64,000 bases of DNA from Littorina saxatilis (lineage: Eukaryota; Mollusca; Gastropoda; Littorinimorpha; Littorinidae): NCBI RefSeq assembly GCF_037325665.1, contig NW_027128835.1, positions 62,001-126,000 on the forward strand, written 5' to 3'. How positions within the stretch are numbered: the first letter of the stretch is position 1; each line of letters starts with the position of its first letter. A program made the position numbers and the translations under genes. Below are positions 33,327 to 48,099 of the stretch, one piece after another. Under the pieces are notes generated by a model. That model was not told the origin of the DNA and searched no databases. It worked only from the letters and a program-made list of their open reading frames with translations.

Positions 33327-33435
33327 AGTTCCACTGAGTCCACCATAATCAAATAATAGTGCCGAAAAATTAAAGCTTCTTTTTTAATACAATAACAGGA
33401 TAGATTGTTCCCAAAAAAACGACAGAAAATTGGCC

Positions 33436-33848
33436 ATTTTGACCTCCATAATGTAACATCTTAAAAGTAAGTGTAGTTGGACCTGTCTTTAACGACAGTT
33501 TGAAACTGTCTACCCGAGTTGTTATCGCAATTAAAGAAAGCCGCCGTTGGCTACTCGGGTGGTGTCTTATCGCTTTCAAGAGTATGTCAAGAGTATGTCA
33601 AGAGGTGTGTATGGGGTGCACTCAAGCGCAGAAGACAACGTGATTGCATTCGGCTAACTCAGAGCCGTCCCGTCCGCCTGATACGTTTAGCAGTCGGTAT
33701 AGCGAGATGGTAGTGTATGAATTTTATTTATTGGTGATGTAGAGATAGTACAATGTAATTAAAAAAATAAATTTAAAACAAACATGATTTTAAAGGTTGT
33801 GAAAGACAGGTTGTGAACGTTAGTTTGGGCCGAAACTGGCAGCCGCAG
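33436..33848 (+). repeat. Segmental duplicate 2 (partner 29,214-29,594)
   Basis: See the partner: same order of landmarks, with TTTCAAGAGTATGTCAAGAG repeated once more than in the other copy. Confidence 0.85.
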
Positions 33849-33894
33849 TCCGTTTAGACATGTGATCGCAGTTGACAAGTAAGCAATATCATAA

Positions 33895-34865
33895 AACATG
33901 TCGCGTAGACGAAATTAATATATTCAGTCAACCCTTCGAACTCACATTATGAAAGACAATACGAAGACAAAACTCAATACCTGTGTCGATTTCATACCTG
34001 ACGGCGACCGCTGTCGCGTTCACGCCACAGAAAGCCAGTATAGCGCAGTAGTGTAAAGCGCTTCTTATGAAATTGTGCTTTTTCTATTATATTTTTTTTT
34101 CGAGCTTGTTTTAATCCAAACAGGACATTAAACGTTGTATGTATTTTTGACCAAAATAGGACATTTTACACAGATCGAAACAGTCAGTGTTCCTCCGAGA
34201 CCGCGCTAGCGGTCGAGGTGAACGACTGTCGAGATATGTGTAAATTGTCATAATTTGGTAAAAAATACAAATAAAATGTATGTATCTGGGTAGAATTTCT
34301 TGTAGTTTTTATGATTGAACGCACACAAACATGCACTATTTTGTAGTCTCGGCTGGCCGCCTAAACAGACGTTTTGTCGGCCTCTGACGTCACATAGCTC
34401 AAAGAAGGGAAATCCAGTGTTCAATCGATACACATAGATTTGTTTATGGAATCAGAAAATGATCAAGAATAAGATTACATCCTTTTGGATCGATTCATCA
34501 AATTTTATTTTTAAATACAATTTTCTGACTTTTAATGGCCAAACTCAAAAAATAATTTGCAAGCTTTAATCCTGAAATGCAATCCTGTTGTCCGGATTTT
34601 GACGAAAGTTACTTTTACAGAATTTTAATCAAATGAATCCAAAAATGAGGGTGTGACGGTGCCACCAAAACTTGTACAAAATGCCAGATATTACGTCATC
34701 AAAGAAACGTATCCTCCAGTAATCCAGTAGTTTTCTCTGAATGGCTCTACACATACATACACACAGACCCACATACCCACAGACAGACACACGTACTACG
34801 TAGGCCCTACACCACAACCCTAGTCACGATTCCCCATCTAAGTTAAAACATTTAGTCAAAACTTT
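33895..34865 (-). mobile_element. Degenerate ACATTTAGTCAAG-family copy
   Basis: TGTCGCGTAGACGAAATTAA and TCGAACTCACATTATGAAA at the left, GGAATCAGAAAATGA in the middle, GATATTACGTCATCAAAG (34,687), a short CA tract, and TTTAGTCAAAACTT at the right match the family in order. The CRE-like octamer is mutated to TTACGTCA. Confidence 0.65.
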
Positions 34866-34997
34866 ACAATATGTTTAAAAATATATATATATATTTCGTA
34901 TGGTCGTTATAGACAAAGTGGTGGACAAGCTTTCATTGGACAAGTTTGATTGCACGATCGGACCAAAGATTCAAACACATATGACACCGATTGGCTT

Positions 34998-35075
34998 CAA
35001 GGGAGCCCGGGTCGCTCAGGTTGTGGACTTGTGATCCTAGGGTCGCGGGTTCGAATCTCGGCCGGGGCCCAGATA
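34998..35075 (+). mobile_element. tRNA-derived SINE head
   Basis: GGGTCGCTCAGGTTGTGG (box A-like) is followed by GTCGCGGGTTCGAATCTCGG (box B). It does not fold into a full canonical tRNA and is best read as a SINE promoter region. Confidence 0.55.
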
Positions 35076-35099
35076 TGTCATAATGATATACTACAACAA

Positions 35100-37590
35100 C
35101 AAAAGTTCATGGAAAGATAGAAACGCTTACTTGCGTTGCAACTTTCAAAACATTTAAGAGTAATTCGCAGTCGGCTGCAGGTCGAACATCATGGAAAATT
35201 ACATATGAAAATCCGGACGAGGAAGTAAATTTTACCAAAACATTATTGCGAGAAATGTCGCGACAAAACTGCCGGTTGTTGTTATTTTTCTACCTCAAAT
35301 GCACTCGACATCTGCATGAGTAGGAATAGCATAGAACACAAAATACGCATGCTAACTTAACAAGACAACATGTTCTAGGTAGATAATGTTTGACTTTCTT
35401 CTCTCATGTAAAAGTTGTATATCATCTATATTGTTGTATCATAACAGAATTCAGACGTTCAAACGATTTCTGAAACAGACGTGTGCTGCCTGCTACATAT
35501 ATCATTAAACGAATCAAGCCAGTGATGTTGAGAAGAAAAAATATCGACAACCACCTATACCACAACGACAACAAGCGATAATTTTGCGCACAAAAATTTT
35601 TTTTTTCGGGAAATAGAAGTCAAGTAAGCTGATCAACTGAAAGAAGAATGAATCTGAATGCACATATTTTTCCTTCTTTACCCCTGTCTCCACCCCCTGA
35701 CCTTGGTTCGGCGCGTCGTTAACAGATACTATGATTTGACGCGATCATTACCTCACAGACGACACGACTCGCCGCGTCTACCTCTCCCTGTGTGCTTCTG
35801 TAGCGGCATGTATAGGATGAAAAATATTAATTAATTTATTTTTGTTGTTGAGCAACGGTTTTTACGAACACATAGTGTTAAATAAAACCTTGAAAGAAAA
35901 ATGATTGTTGTGTATGCATGAACCGCGCACAAGTTCTATCACGCCTCTTCTGAGCGGCTCCCGTTCCACCAAGGGCAAACATTTTTTCTGCCAACGATTT
36001 ATTGCATGAAGAAATCAAGTTGACACCTTCTTCGAGCTTCGTGGTCCGCCAGTAAAGTAGCGCACATACTAAATACATTCATCCATTGACCCAAATGGTC
36101 ATGTGATAAACCCAACGCTCCGCCCACTCCACTCAAAACACTTGACCGCCGCGTCAATGAGATCTTCGCTGGTGTTCATTGGATGGTCTGTTTTGTTACA
36201 GGCCGAACGCTGCCCGTCTTACAGAAGGCTCATAAGACCGCGTAAAAGCCATACCACGTTGAAATCAGCGGTTCTCTTCTAAAAGCGTGATTGACATTGT
36301 CAGTTAGTCAAGCAAACGAATGCACGCGTTCACGCATGCACACACATTAATATACGTTTGTTCTGCGAATTGTTTGCTTGTTTCTCTATGATTTGTTAAT
36401 GCGTGCGCGTGTTTGTATGTGTGTTTATCACCAGTCGACATAATTACTGAAATACTCAATTCTTTGGACGCAACAGCACTCTGCACTTTCAAGCATGTAC
36501 TACATGTACTGTTTTTGTACATGGGGTTAACACACGTTGTTTTGCATAGAAATCTTAATTCGTTAAGCGGGGAATACTTTAAAAAACAAAACCCACATGT
36601 TTTAACGATTCACGTAATGTTGCTTAGCTAACACAACAATTCGCCAAGAAAAATGTACTTAGCATACCCATTCCTAAAACGAGTATAAAGGATCTTAGTT
36701 GGAAAAAAAAGAGAAGTTTTGTTTTTGTTTTTTAAGTAAGTCGCCCAAGCGCTCTATCAACTTGGCTAAAAACAAATCTTTGGAAAAAAAACACAACTAA
36801 CTACACACACACACACACACACACACACGAAAAAAGAAAAGAAAAGAGAAACACACACTGATGTGACATGATATAACTGAGTTTGTTGAAAACTGACGAA
36901 AAAGTACAAGACCGGAAAATCGCAAATGATTACGCATAAACTTTTACAATTTTTTAGAAGCGCTCCGAACAGACACAATCACACACTCACATGCAACTTG
37001 TAAAAGCACTTCACTGGACAGTTCGGGTTGCAATTTTGGTTATTGTAATTATGTAACCACACACGTACCATCTGAACATCAGTGTCTAAGTGTTCAGTTA
37101 TTCACACGGGTTTCATCTGCTTGGGTAATGGATTACGACTAAATAGCACTGAAAAAATTAATTTAAAGAATCGAGAATCAAACGCAGAAGAGATTATCGC
37201 CAGAAGGTGAAATCCTGTTTGTATGAAAAGAAATAATCGGCAACGGTAACGGAGCATTTTACAGTTAATTATTTCAGATGTTTCCAAATTACATCACAGC
37301 GAATGTCTCTTGGACTTCGAAAGGTGGATGTCGCCGGGGAAAAATCACTAAAACGGCTTATTTATTTCTTTATCTGAAAATGAAGTCCTTCCAATACGTA
37401 TCAATGATTCGGATCACCATCTCAGGTTTGCCTAGGAAGGCGTAATCAATATTTTCAATTTTACGCCGGCAACAAATGTTTACTTTGCGCGTAAAACATA
37501 TATTAAGAGCGTACAATTCATCAACAGTAATTAAAACAAACAAAAAAATCAACAAACTAACTTACAAACAAGCAAAGGGACACGAGAAGA
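35100..37590. other. Stretch with no recognisable gene
   Basis: AT-rich sequence with scattered short frames, a short (CA)n at 36,804-36,828, and one TAGGATGAAAAATATTAATTA-type patch. I find no domain, splice-consistent exon chain or repeat copy that I can name here. Confidence 0.6.
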
Positions 37591-37591
37591 A

Positions 37592-38463
37592 AAACAAGTC
37601 ACGTAAGGCGAAAATACAACATTTAGTCAAGTAGCTGTCGAACTCACAGAATGAAACTGAACGCAATGCAACGCAGCAAGACCGTATACTCGTAGCATCG
37701 CCAGCCACCGCTCACGGCAAAGGCAGTGAAATTGACAAGAAGAGCGGGGTAGTAGTTGCGCTGAGAAGGATAGCACGCTTTTCTGTACCTCTCTTCGTTT
37801 TAACTTTCTGAGCGTGTTTTTAATCCAAACATATCATATCTATATGTTTTTGGAATCAGGAACCGACAAGGAATAAGATGAAAGTGTTTTTAAATTGATT
37901 TCGAAAATTTAATTTTGATAATAATATTTATATATTTAATCTTCAGAGCTTGTATTTGATCCAAATATAACATATTTATATGTTTTTTGGAATCAGAACA
38001 TGATGGAAAATAAGATGAACGTAAATTTGGATCGTTTTATAAAAAAAATATTTTTTTTACAATTTTCAGATTTTTAATGACCAAAGTCATTAATTAATTT
38101 TTAAGCCACCAAGCTGAAATGCAATACCAAAGTCCGAGCTTCGTCGAAGATTACTTGACCAAAATTTCAACCAATTTGGTTGAAAACTGAGGGCGTGACA
38201 GGGACGCCTCAAATTTCACGAAAAGCCGGATATGACGTCATCAAAGACATTTATCAAAAAATGAACAAAACGTCCGGGGATATCATACTCAGGAACTCTC
38301 ATGTCAAATTTCATAAAGATCGGTCCAGTAGTTTGGTCTGAATCGCTCTACACACACACACGCACATACAGACACACACACACACACACACATACACCAC
38401 GACCCTCGTCTCGATTCCCCCCTCTACGTTAAAACATTTAGTCAAAACTTGACTAAATGTAAA
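37592..38463 (-). mobile_element. Isolated, full-length ACATTTAGTCAAG-family element
   Basis: It begins ACAAGTCACGTAAGGCG and ends AACTTGACTAAATGTA, in the opposite orientation to the 57-64 kb array. It contains GATATGACGTCATCAAAG (38,231) and a (CA)n tract (38,350-38,397). Being a single unit in unrelated flanks, it defines the element's ends. 38,464-39,224 has two weakly similar GGGAGG-rich segments and a 20-bp T run at 39,080, with no gene. Confidence 0.85.
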
Positions 38464-39224
38464 AAACAGAGACAGAAATGGGGGAGGGGAGCATATGGGG
38501 AGGTGGAGAGAGGCATTACAAAAACTTTCCTGTTGACGAAAGCAAAATGACGCGAAATGAACCCAATGATGTTTTTTTTTCAAAAGTAATGTAGTAAGCT
38601 TACAAAAGTGTTCTTTTTTGGTTTGTTTTTAATGTGTTTTCCTTTTAACAGCCAACTGTCGCCCAATTAGGGACTGCTCTACATTATGCAAATGAATATG
38701 AATAGTTAATGGGTGAAAAAAGTGAAAAAAAGAGAGAAACAAAGAGAGAAACAGACTGGTAGAGAGAAGATGGAGAGAGGGAGGGAGGGATTCAAAGAAC
38801 TGTTGCCGAAAGCAAGGCATCTCGAGATAATGGCCTATAACTTGTTCAGGTAAGTATGTTAAAAGCAATTAACCGCTGAACTCATTCTCTCTAAAGAGGA
38901 CACTTCACACCAGTCGCTGAAGTTTTCAAGGGGTCATAGAGTACACACATTGGACAATGGAGAGGCCGTAAAAGGGTCGCGTTGCCATTGGTCAACCTGA
39001 CCACGTGATCAGCCTCGGCACAAACCTACGTCCATGGTCATGGAAACCCTTTCTTGTTCAGTCCTGGCTCGGGACAGTTTTTTTTTTTTTTTTTTTTTTG
39101 CCGAACGATGTAGGCGTCTCCTAGGAATTGTTTTGGTTGGCGTGCGGAGCGGAGAGTTACAAATTACTTTAAAAGAAAACACTTTAGTTACTTCTCAGAT
39201 AGAGCGAGTCTCAGAGTGTTGGTT

Positions 39225-39990
39225 TAAACAAAACTTTATTCAATTTTAATCATGACAAGAACAATGCATGGATGATTACATACTCAAGCATGTAATGCTT
39301 ATTTTAAGCAATCATAGTAATTACAAAACAAAGGTTAGCATGATGGCGGAATAAGTACATTAGCTCCTTTCAGGAAACGAAAAACAAAACAAAAGACAAA
39401 ACAGATACACAAACAAGCAGAAAATGGGAAGGGGTTGGTGATACAGGAGGTGGGGAAAGGGCAGCTAGCTAGTAGCTAGCTTAAGGGAAAAAGAAGAAGA
39501 AGAAAAAGACTTGGAGCGCCAATATTTGAGGGGATTTTTTCAGTTGTAATAAGTGCACATAAGACACTCGCACAAAGTTAATGCGTATTGTGATCAGAGG
39601 AAAAGTCACTACATTGCGCATAAATCGAGACATAATTGATAAGTCGGAAAACAACAAAAGAACATGAGAGAGGTTATGGGGAAAAATTTGTCAGGCAGCA
39701 TGTCGCATGACAGTGTCTAATAAATGTAATGAGTGAAGTATAGAGGCTCATTTACGGAACCTGCCCGTCTGTCTAATATAGTCCTGTACAGTTACGAATA
39801 TGGTCTGGTTGACATTTCGTGAATATTGCGGGATGCCTTTCAATAATATTTCGATATACTTATAATCATTTGTCAAATTATCAATGGACAATAATCTTAT
39901 ATCTCTATACAAGGGACAATGCAATAAGTAATGTTCAGCAGTCTCGCTGGGATAACCACACTCGCATTGAGAGTGTTATGTATGGTCCGA
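39225..39990 (-). mobile_element. LINE 3' end (ORF2 C-terminus plus 3' UTR)
   Basis: On the minus strand the frame before ~39,755 reads CECG...ETAEHYLLHCPLYRDIR, a C-x-C-x8-H-x4-C zinc knuckle typical of the extreme C-terminus of LINE ORF2 proteins. It is followed by a ~500-bp UTR ending AATTGAATAAAG near 39,228. The 5' side is cut off where the ACATTTAGTCAAG-family sequence starts. Confidence 0.65.
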
Positions 39991-40042
39991 CTGAGGTGCC
40001 AATAGCGGACGTTTTAAATGGAAACAAATTGAAACAACTTTT

Positions 40043-40611
40043 ACAGCCCGGACTTCGGTATTGCATTTCAGCTTTGTGGCTTAAAAATTAATTAATGACT
40101 TTGGTCATTAAAAATCTGAAAATTGTAAAACAAATAGGCCTATTTTTTTTATAAAACGATCCAAATTTACGTTCATCTTATTCTTCATCATTTTCTGATT
40201 CAAAAAACATATAAATATGTTATATTTGGATAAAAAACAAGCTCTGATAATTAAAAATACCGGTACAAAAAGTATGATCAAAATTAAATTTTCGAAATCA
40301 ATTTAAAAACACTTTCATCTTATTCCTTGTCGGTTCCTGATTCCAAAAACATATAGATATGATATGTTTGGATTAAAAACACGCTCAGAAAGTTAAAACG
40401 AAGAGAGGTACAGAAAAGCGTGCTATCCTTCTCAGCGCAACAGTACTACTACCCCGCTCTTCTTGTCAATTTCAGTGCCTTTGCCATGAGCGGTGGACTG
40501 ACGATGCTACGAGTATACGGTCTTGCTGAAAAATTGCATAGCGTTCAGTTTCATTCTGTGAGTTCGACAGCTTGACTAAATGTTGTATTTTCGCCTTACG
40601 CGACTTGTTTA
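40043..40611 (+). mobile_element. Truncated ACATTTAGTCAAG-family element
   Basis: It starts mid-unit at CCCGGACTTCGGTATTGC and continues to the family right end CGCCTTACGCGACTTGT. The hairpin end, microsatellite and CRE-like part are missing. Confidence 0.85.
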
Positions 40612-40806
40612 AAATCAAGAGTCAAACCGGCACAAAGATTTTCACCTTCCATTTCTCTGTAATGGAGGCACGCAGAGGCACGACGTAGAGAGAGCGTCAG
40701 ATAACGTAGGTTTGGGGAGTCGGGTCGGGCACTAAGAGTACAGTTTATTTTTACAGAACTGTACATTAATTATCGCAACAGGTTTGAACAGTTCGCTTTA
40801 CATTTG

Positions 40807-40840
40807 AATCTGTCTCTCTCTGTCTGTGTCTGTCTGTCTG

Positions 40841-40895
<55 letters not shown>

Positions 40896-40930
40896 GTCTC
40901 TGTCTCTCTCTCTCTCTCCCTCTCTCTTTT
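40807..40930. repeat. (TCTG)n/(TC)n microsatellite
   Basis: ~120 bp of TCTG and TC repeats. Sequence 40,931-44,290 contains poly-T and poly-G runs (43,577, 43,655), but no gene, element or exon I can support. Confidence 0.95.
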
Positions 40931-43900
40931 TTTTTGTCGTTGGAATTTGATTGTAAACATATCTTTGAACATAAAACATAATTGTCAGAACGATTTCGAG
41001 TGAACAGACTTCGGTGTGTACGAACACAGATAACCCTGTGGGCTGCTGTCACATTTTAGGTTTCTATACAATGAGAAAATAACAAAGTGTTGTTGACTTT
41101 TCATGCAAGGAGGTCGATCCTTGCAATTTTGCATATTATGTTTGGTCTCGTATACATGTTAGCTTAAGACGGGAAAGTCAGACGCAAGCGAAGCGAAATT
41201 ACCAGATCACGCTCACAAGTGTGTACTAAAAGTCACATCAAATCCAATCTTCGGTCGTGGCGAGGTTGTAAACACTAAATGAGAAACAGATGACAGGCAC
41301 TCCGCCACTTCTGCCGAAGGACATAGCAGGTACTTGGCTACACTTCACTGCGCCACATGAGTGATTCCATTTTCCGTTCGGCAATCAGTCTGTCTCACGC
41401 ACAAATTGTCAAGGGTAATTTTAAACTGAGTCTAATTTTGTCAGACACTGGGCAAGTTTTAATACCGGACCTTCAACATTGACGATTGGGGTCTAAAAAA
41501 CACATTCCTTCCTTATAAACGATTCAGAGAAAATACCCCCCCACTCTATACCCCCACCCCCTTGCATTTTGAAATCTCCTAACATTATCTGAAATTGAAG
41601 CTGGCGTTAGAAAGCATGACTGAAACCCCACCGCTGTTAATCTCCTTCTCGATAAAAGAAGATATACACGTATTGTACGGCCGTTTTCTCAAGGCTGTCC
41701 AAATGAAGTGCTATCTGAATTTAACTCTTAAAAAAAAAAAAAGACTAATACGGGTTTGTTTTTGTGTTTTTTTTTTTTAATAAGCCACGCCCCGGACTGC
41801 GCGCGCAACACATGCATACGACGCATATATGTGTAGTAAGTTTGTCGGAACTTTGGCGGAGTAATTTGATAGAGTTTTTAGATTGTGTCAACGACTGTAG
41901 ACGTGATGTAACTTACAGATAAATTATATCTGAGCTTAAAAAAGTGTTTATTTTCAATAAAAATCGGTTCGGGTAGCGATGTGATGTTAATCTAGCAAAT
42001 CAACAGGGCTACTGGACCGAAGTTCTGTGGGACTGAAGAATCATCAACCGATGTGAACTGCTATTTGTTTAGGTGGTTCAGTCTTTCCCCATCGGCAGCC
42101 CTGTAAGCCTACATTTACTGAAAAAATCCTGTTTCATTTTTCTCTTTGAGTAAGAATATTTGTCCGCAGCTTACGGACTAACCCGTTCGATAGTATTACT
42201 TGGGTATAAACTTCCTTCCCAGATTGTCTCTGTCTCATCGCAAAATTACACAAACATTTTTCAATTTACAATATTTTACTTTGTCATTTTTTTCCCCTGT
42301 TCGACGACTCTTCCGACTATGTGAGTGTGTATGCGTATGTTGAATCCGATTACGCTTGTCCGCTAAACTGAAACGTGATCGAAATGACATTCGATCGATA
42401 TTGACACTAACTAGTTTTAAAAAAATGTATTCACACGCATACGCACACGTGCACGCGCACTTTTGCAGTCCCATGCACTGACCGCTGGTTCTACCTTGTG
42501 CGCTTGTCCGGAGTTTTTCTTTGTTTCTTTTTTAATTTGAGGTAATCGATAATAGCGTGGCATGAAAAACAATTTTGCGAAAACCCGGTGAAAACATATC
42601 GCTCTAATGAATGCTGTCCATCATGTGCGAGGTCGGGAAAAGTGTTACACGCGTACGTATCGCATGAAAACAAAGAGTGTACAGATAAAACTGAAAAGGA
42701 ATTAAAGCGGAGAAGTCGGCAACTCAGTCAAACCACCTCTAATAAAGTGACAAATAGTACTAAACTATCGACTACTAAGATTCATTTGATTTTGTAACCA
42801 AGAATTTAGTTTTTGTTTTTAACGGCGCCATCAATTTAAAAGAAATGCATCTTTTCTGGTTCACATTTAAATAAATCCAAAAAAAAACCACCTACCTTTC
42901 TTGTTTTTTAATTCACATTTAGATAGTCAGCATTATATCATTTACATTTAACGTATACTGCATCCCGGTATCAGCATGCTTATTATACAATAACATAAAA
43001 ACAGCGCTAGCAAACCATGAACATAATTAATTTCCTTGTAAATCTGTTTTGCTTCTTTATTTATTTATTTATTTGTGTGGGGTGTTTTTTTGAGTGTTTA
43101 TTTTGGGGAGAGTGTTTTATTGTTCCTCAAAAGCACTTTGGTCAATATCCCTTTAACTTTGAACTACCGTTCAGTTTGAGGACAGAATGCAATTCTTTTA
43201 TTTTTGGACAACAACACTGTTGGGGTTGATGTACAAAATTGATGGTTGACTGATCAAAAGATCAAAATATTGTGTGCGATATCTGTTCCTTTAAACCTTT
43301 CGTTTACCCAGCAGTTGACATAATTATGGCATGGCACGGCCCCCGTTTGACCACCCAGGCTCTCCCTCGCCCGCTTTGTCCCCGCAAGTTTTTTTGCTAC
43401 CTTTTCTATATGCACTGTTAATAACATTTTTTTAGGCGAATTTGTCGTTTGCTTGCAAAAAAAAAGATAGTTAATTATCAGATCAGCTTTGTAAAGGAGA
43501 TACTAAAAACCGCACATAATTATTCAAAAAAAGTCTGATGCCGCTCCGACTGAAGGGCTATTTACTGAAAAGGAAGGTGGGGGGGGGGGGGTCCTGGGGA
43601 GAGGTGGAGGGGTGGTGGGCAAAATGAGACAGAGCCGATACGATTACGATGTGGAGGGGGGGGGGGGGGGCAGCAAATGTTCGCATGCACATGGTGGTCA
43701 GTAACTTTAGTAACACAAATCGACGTTTGATTTTAATCCCACACAGATGTGTTAATTTTTCTTTTGTTATTTTCTTTTTTTCTGTCAAAATGTATAAATG
43801 AAAAACGTGACAGGCTGGATATAATTTATCTGAGTGAAACGTTATTTCTTTCAGGGTCCGCATTGGTTTCTAAAAAACAACAGTGTTTAATTTTAACTTG

Positions 43901-44293
43901 ATTTCATTTACATGAATTCAAATCAGAAACGAAGAAAATATCATAACACCGCAATATAACAGTGTCACAGAATCGTGAAACAATTCCGTGAAAACATTCT
44001 CTCAATGCTGACAATGTCTTGGTGCGTGGTTCTCACATGTGGTGTCCAGTTGTCCATCTTAGCTAATTTAAATTCCGCGTGTGATGTTTTAAGTGGGCCT
44101 ATTGGGACGAAGCTGAGTAGATTCGGGATGCGAAAATCAGCAGATTATACGATTTTATGATCCGCGGCAGAGACTATCAAGTGCTCTTACGTATACAAGA
44201 ACCAGTCGGTCGGATCGAGTCCAGGTGTGATTTTCGCGTTCTACTTACAGGCGTTTTATCTCAGCTGATAACTCCATGCCAAATGGTGGCGAA

Positions 44294-44940
44294 AACTATG
44301 ACGGCTTACTAGTGCCAAAACCTGGGGTTACCCATTATCACGTGATAATTACTAATTAACGCTGTCAGTTACTGTTTTCACTCGTTAGTTACTCATTTTC
44401 ACGGGATAATTAGTAATTTTCACGGGAAAATGACTAATTTTTAGTTTTGGCACTAGCAATCCGTCAGGAAGTGAGCCAAAACTAAAAATTAGTAATGAAC
44501 AGGTGAAAGTTAGTAATTTTCCCGGGAAAATTAGTAATTAACACGTGAAAATGGTAATTATCAAGGGAAAATTACTAATTTTCCCTTGATAATTACAATT
44601 ATGAGGTTTTGGCACTAGTAAGCCCTACGAAGGCTTACTAGTGCCAAAACCTGGGGTTACCCATTATCACGTGATAATTACTAATTAACGCTGTCAGTTA
44701 CTGTTTTCACCTGTTAGTTACTCATTTTCACGGGAAAATGACTAATTTTTAGTTTTGGCACTAGCAATCCGTCAGGAAGTGAGCCAAAACTAAAAATTAG
44801 TAATTAACAGGTGAAAGTGAGTAATTATCCCGGGAAAATTAGTAATAATCACGTGAAAATGGTAATTATCAAGGGAAAATTAGTAATTTTCCCTTGATAA
44901 TTACAATTATGAGGTTTTGGCACTAGTAAGCCGTCATAGA
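44294..44940. mobile_element. Compound foldback element, two tandem copies
   Basis: GGCTTACTAGTGCC opens at ~44,301 and its inverse closes at ~44,627; a second copy runs ~44,634-44,934. Inside each, TAGTAATT, CGGGAAAATTA and their reverse complements alternate every 15-20 bp, giving extreme palindromic potential. The outermost arms extend to CTATGACGG / CCGTCATAG, so the whole pair is bounded by longer inverted ends than the internal junction (CTACGAA). No ORF is present. 44,941-45,840 has no recognisable gene. Confidence 0.85.
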
Positions 44941-45844
44941 AAACGCTCAATGGAAAGTGACATCGCATGCGTTGGGAAGACCGTGGGAAAATATTGAGAC
45001 CTCAGAATAGGGTCCTTTTAATTAGAGACGATTGACCAAAGCAAAAATAATACAACACAGCATAGTGTGTGTGTGTTTCTGCACGCGGTCTGTTTCTCAT
45101 AAGGCACGCAATAAGCACACCCTGGTCGTAAGGGAAGATAGCCTAATATGGACAACTGCCTGATATGGACCACCTCCAGTTCTGACAAACTAACGGTGCT
45201 ATAGGTCTCAAAACAATTTCATTCTTTGGATCACTTGCATATATATGCGATATAAACATTTGTAACCACACAATAAGCTAAGCTTATATTAAATGTGGTT
45301 ATAAATATGTACATCTAGATAGGAATTATTATTTCACGTTATGTCAAGGTCAGAGAATCGCTTATCCCCTTGTTATAAATGTAAGACAGACAAGATACAA
45401 TTTTTACCAAAAAAAGAGGAAAAGATACAGCAAAAGAATCAGAGGATGTGACAGAGGACGGGAAGAGAGTTAACTTTATTTTTCAGCAAGCAGAGGGGGG
45501 GGGGGGGTGTCAGAGAGACGATTACTGTTACAAACTTGCCAATTCAATGTTCCTGCAGCAGCAATAATTTCATCCAAAATGTTGTCCAAACTAATTAAGC
45601 TTAGATTACTCATAATTTATGAATACACAGAAAAACCTTTAAGAAAGATTCACTCAAACTTGATTAAATCCCCAGATGAAGCATCCGTCGCGTCGCACAT
45701 ATGGAAACATGCGTTCTTTGATATTACTGTTGCGATCGGTTTTGACGCTGCCGCCACCTCGCCGCAACTATCGTGCTGCCATCGCGTCGCGATATGGAAA
45801 CACAGCTTAAGACTATGCATACTGCTGGTTTTCTCTTCATTCTT

Positions 45845-47000
<1,156 letters not shown>

Positions 47001-47037
47001 TTTTCGCTCCAGCAATTTACTTGAACAAGTGAAGAAA

Positions 47038-47813
47038 ATGCCTGTCGTTGGACTACCAACTGCTGTGGAAGCTACCTTGACAGGCCTGCCAGCTGACCAC
47101 TATGTCAAGTACTGGAAAGTCACCGGAGAAGGAGAAGGAGCCACAGTCACACTTCAACTGCTCAGCACAGAGAACCAACAGGCCGCCATTTGCCGAGCTA
47201 GTCAACGCAACGTAAACAAAACCCCTTCGCAGCTCAGACGTGACAGACAATGATCCCAACAATTTAACAGCAAAGAGGTATGCGTTTCTTCTGTTGATAC
47301 AGCTGATCGATCATCTGCGAAATTATGCCAGCACAACATCAGGCATAATTCACACAAACACGTACGACAAAGTTCACGACGTTAGGCACAAACAGAAAAT
47401 GAGACTACACGCCGGCGAACGCATTGACAGCGAGGCAAGCTGTGTTGTGAACATTGAAGCACGTGAATCACGGAGCCACATTCCATCCAAGCTGACGGAA
47501 CCTGCCTTGCAGCAATCCGTTGACTCCACATGCGTGGCCACTGACAGTGACAAGGACAGATATTTTACGTCAGAGAGTGATACAGAGGAACCAGTGGAAA
47601 AGCAGTTGACTAAAGCTGAAAAGGATGCTTTGGAAAGGGAGTACAGTCTAGGGGAAGTAAAAACACTTGCTTTAGAAATTACTACGAACCCCAGAACACG
47701 AAAGAAAGTGATTAGAATGGTGTACAATGCTTCATCCAAACAGCTGCTTGCAAAATCAGATGACTTCATGTTCACCTACGATTGTACCAAAGCTGAAACA
47801 TTGTACTAGACGT
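47038..47813 (+). CDS. Unrecognised coding-like region, two frames
   Basis: The first frame (47,038-47,253) reads MPVVGLPTAVEATL..., YWKVTGEGEGATVTLQLL and KTPSQLRRDRQ, with ordinary coding composition. The second (47,240-47,812) reads a Glu/Lys-rich segment, TKAEKDALEREYSLGEVKTL and KKVIRMVYNAS..LAKSDDFMFTYDC. The frames overlap by a few codons; an intron or a lesion could join them. The KTPSQLRRDRQ module followed by an acidic linker resembles N-terminal parts of multicopy invertebrate proteins, but I cannot name the family. Plausible donors are AAC|GTAAAC (47,211) and GAG|GTATGC (47,277). It may be a degraded member of a repetitive family. 47,814-48,090 shows nothing further. Confidence 0.4.
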
Positions 47814-48099
47814 TATTCAGGGACAAAGCAGACATGAGTTATGATGAATCAGAACGACTGGCATTTATTGGGGGAGCCTGCGGATGTGCGACGAACACTG
47901 TACCTTATTGAGATAAATCATATCGCCAAGGATTTGCATGCACTGGTTACACTTCTCAGAGCCTACCTTCAGACTTGAACTTTGATCGCTGTTGTATCAC
48001 ATTTACGTATCGTTACATGCTGCTTCTCTTGCAAAACTTGTAAAGCACTACTACTATGTTTTGCAGCTGATACTGGTAAAACGTTAATACTCTATGATT

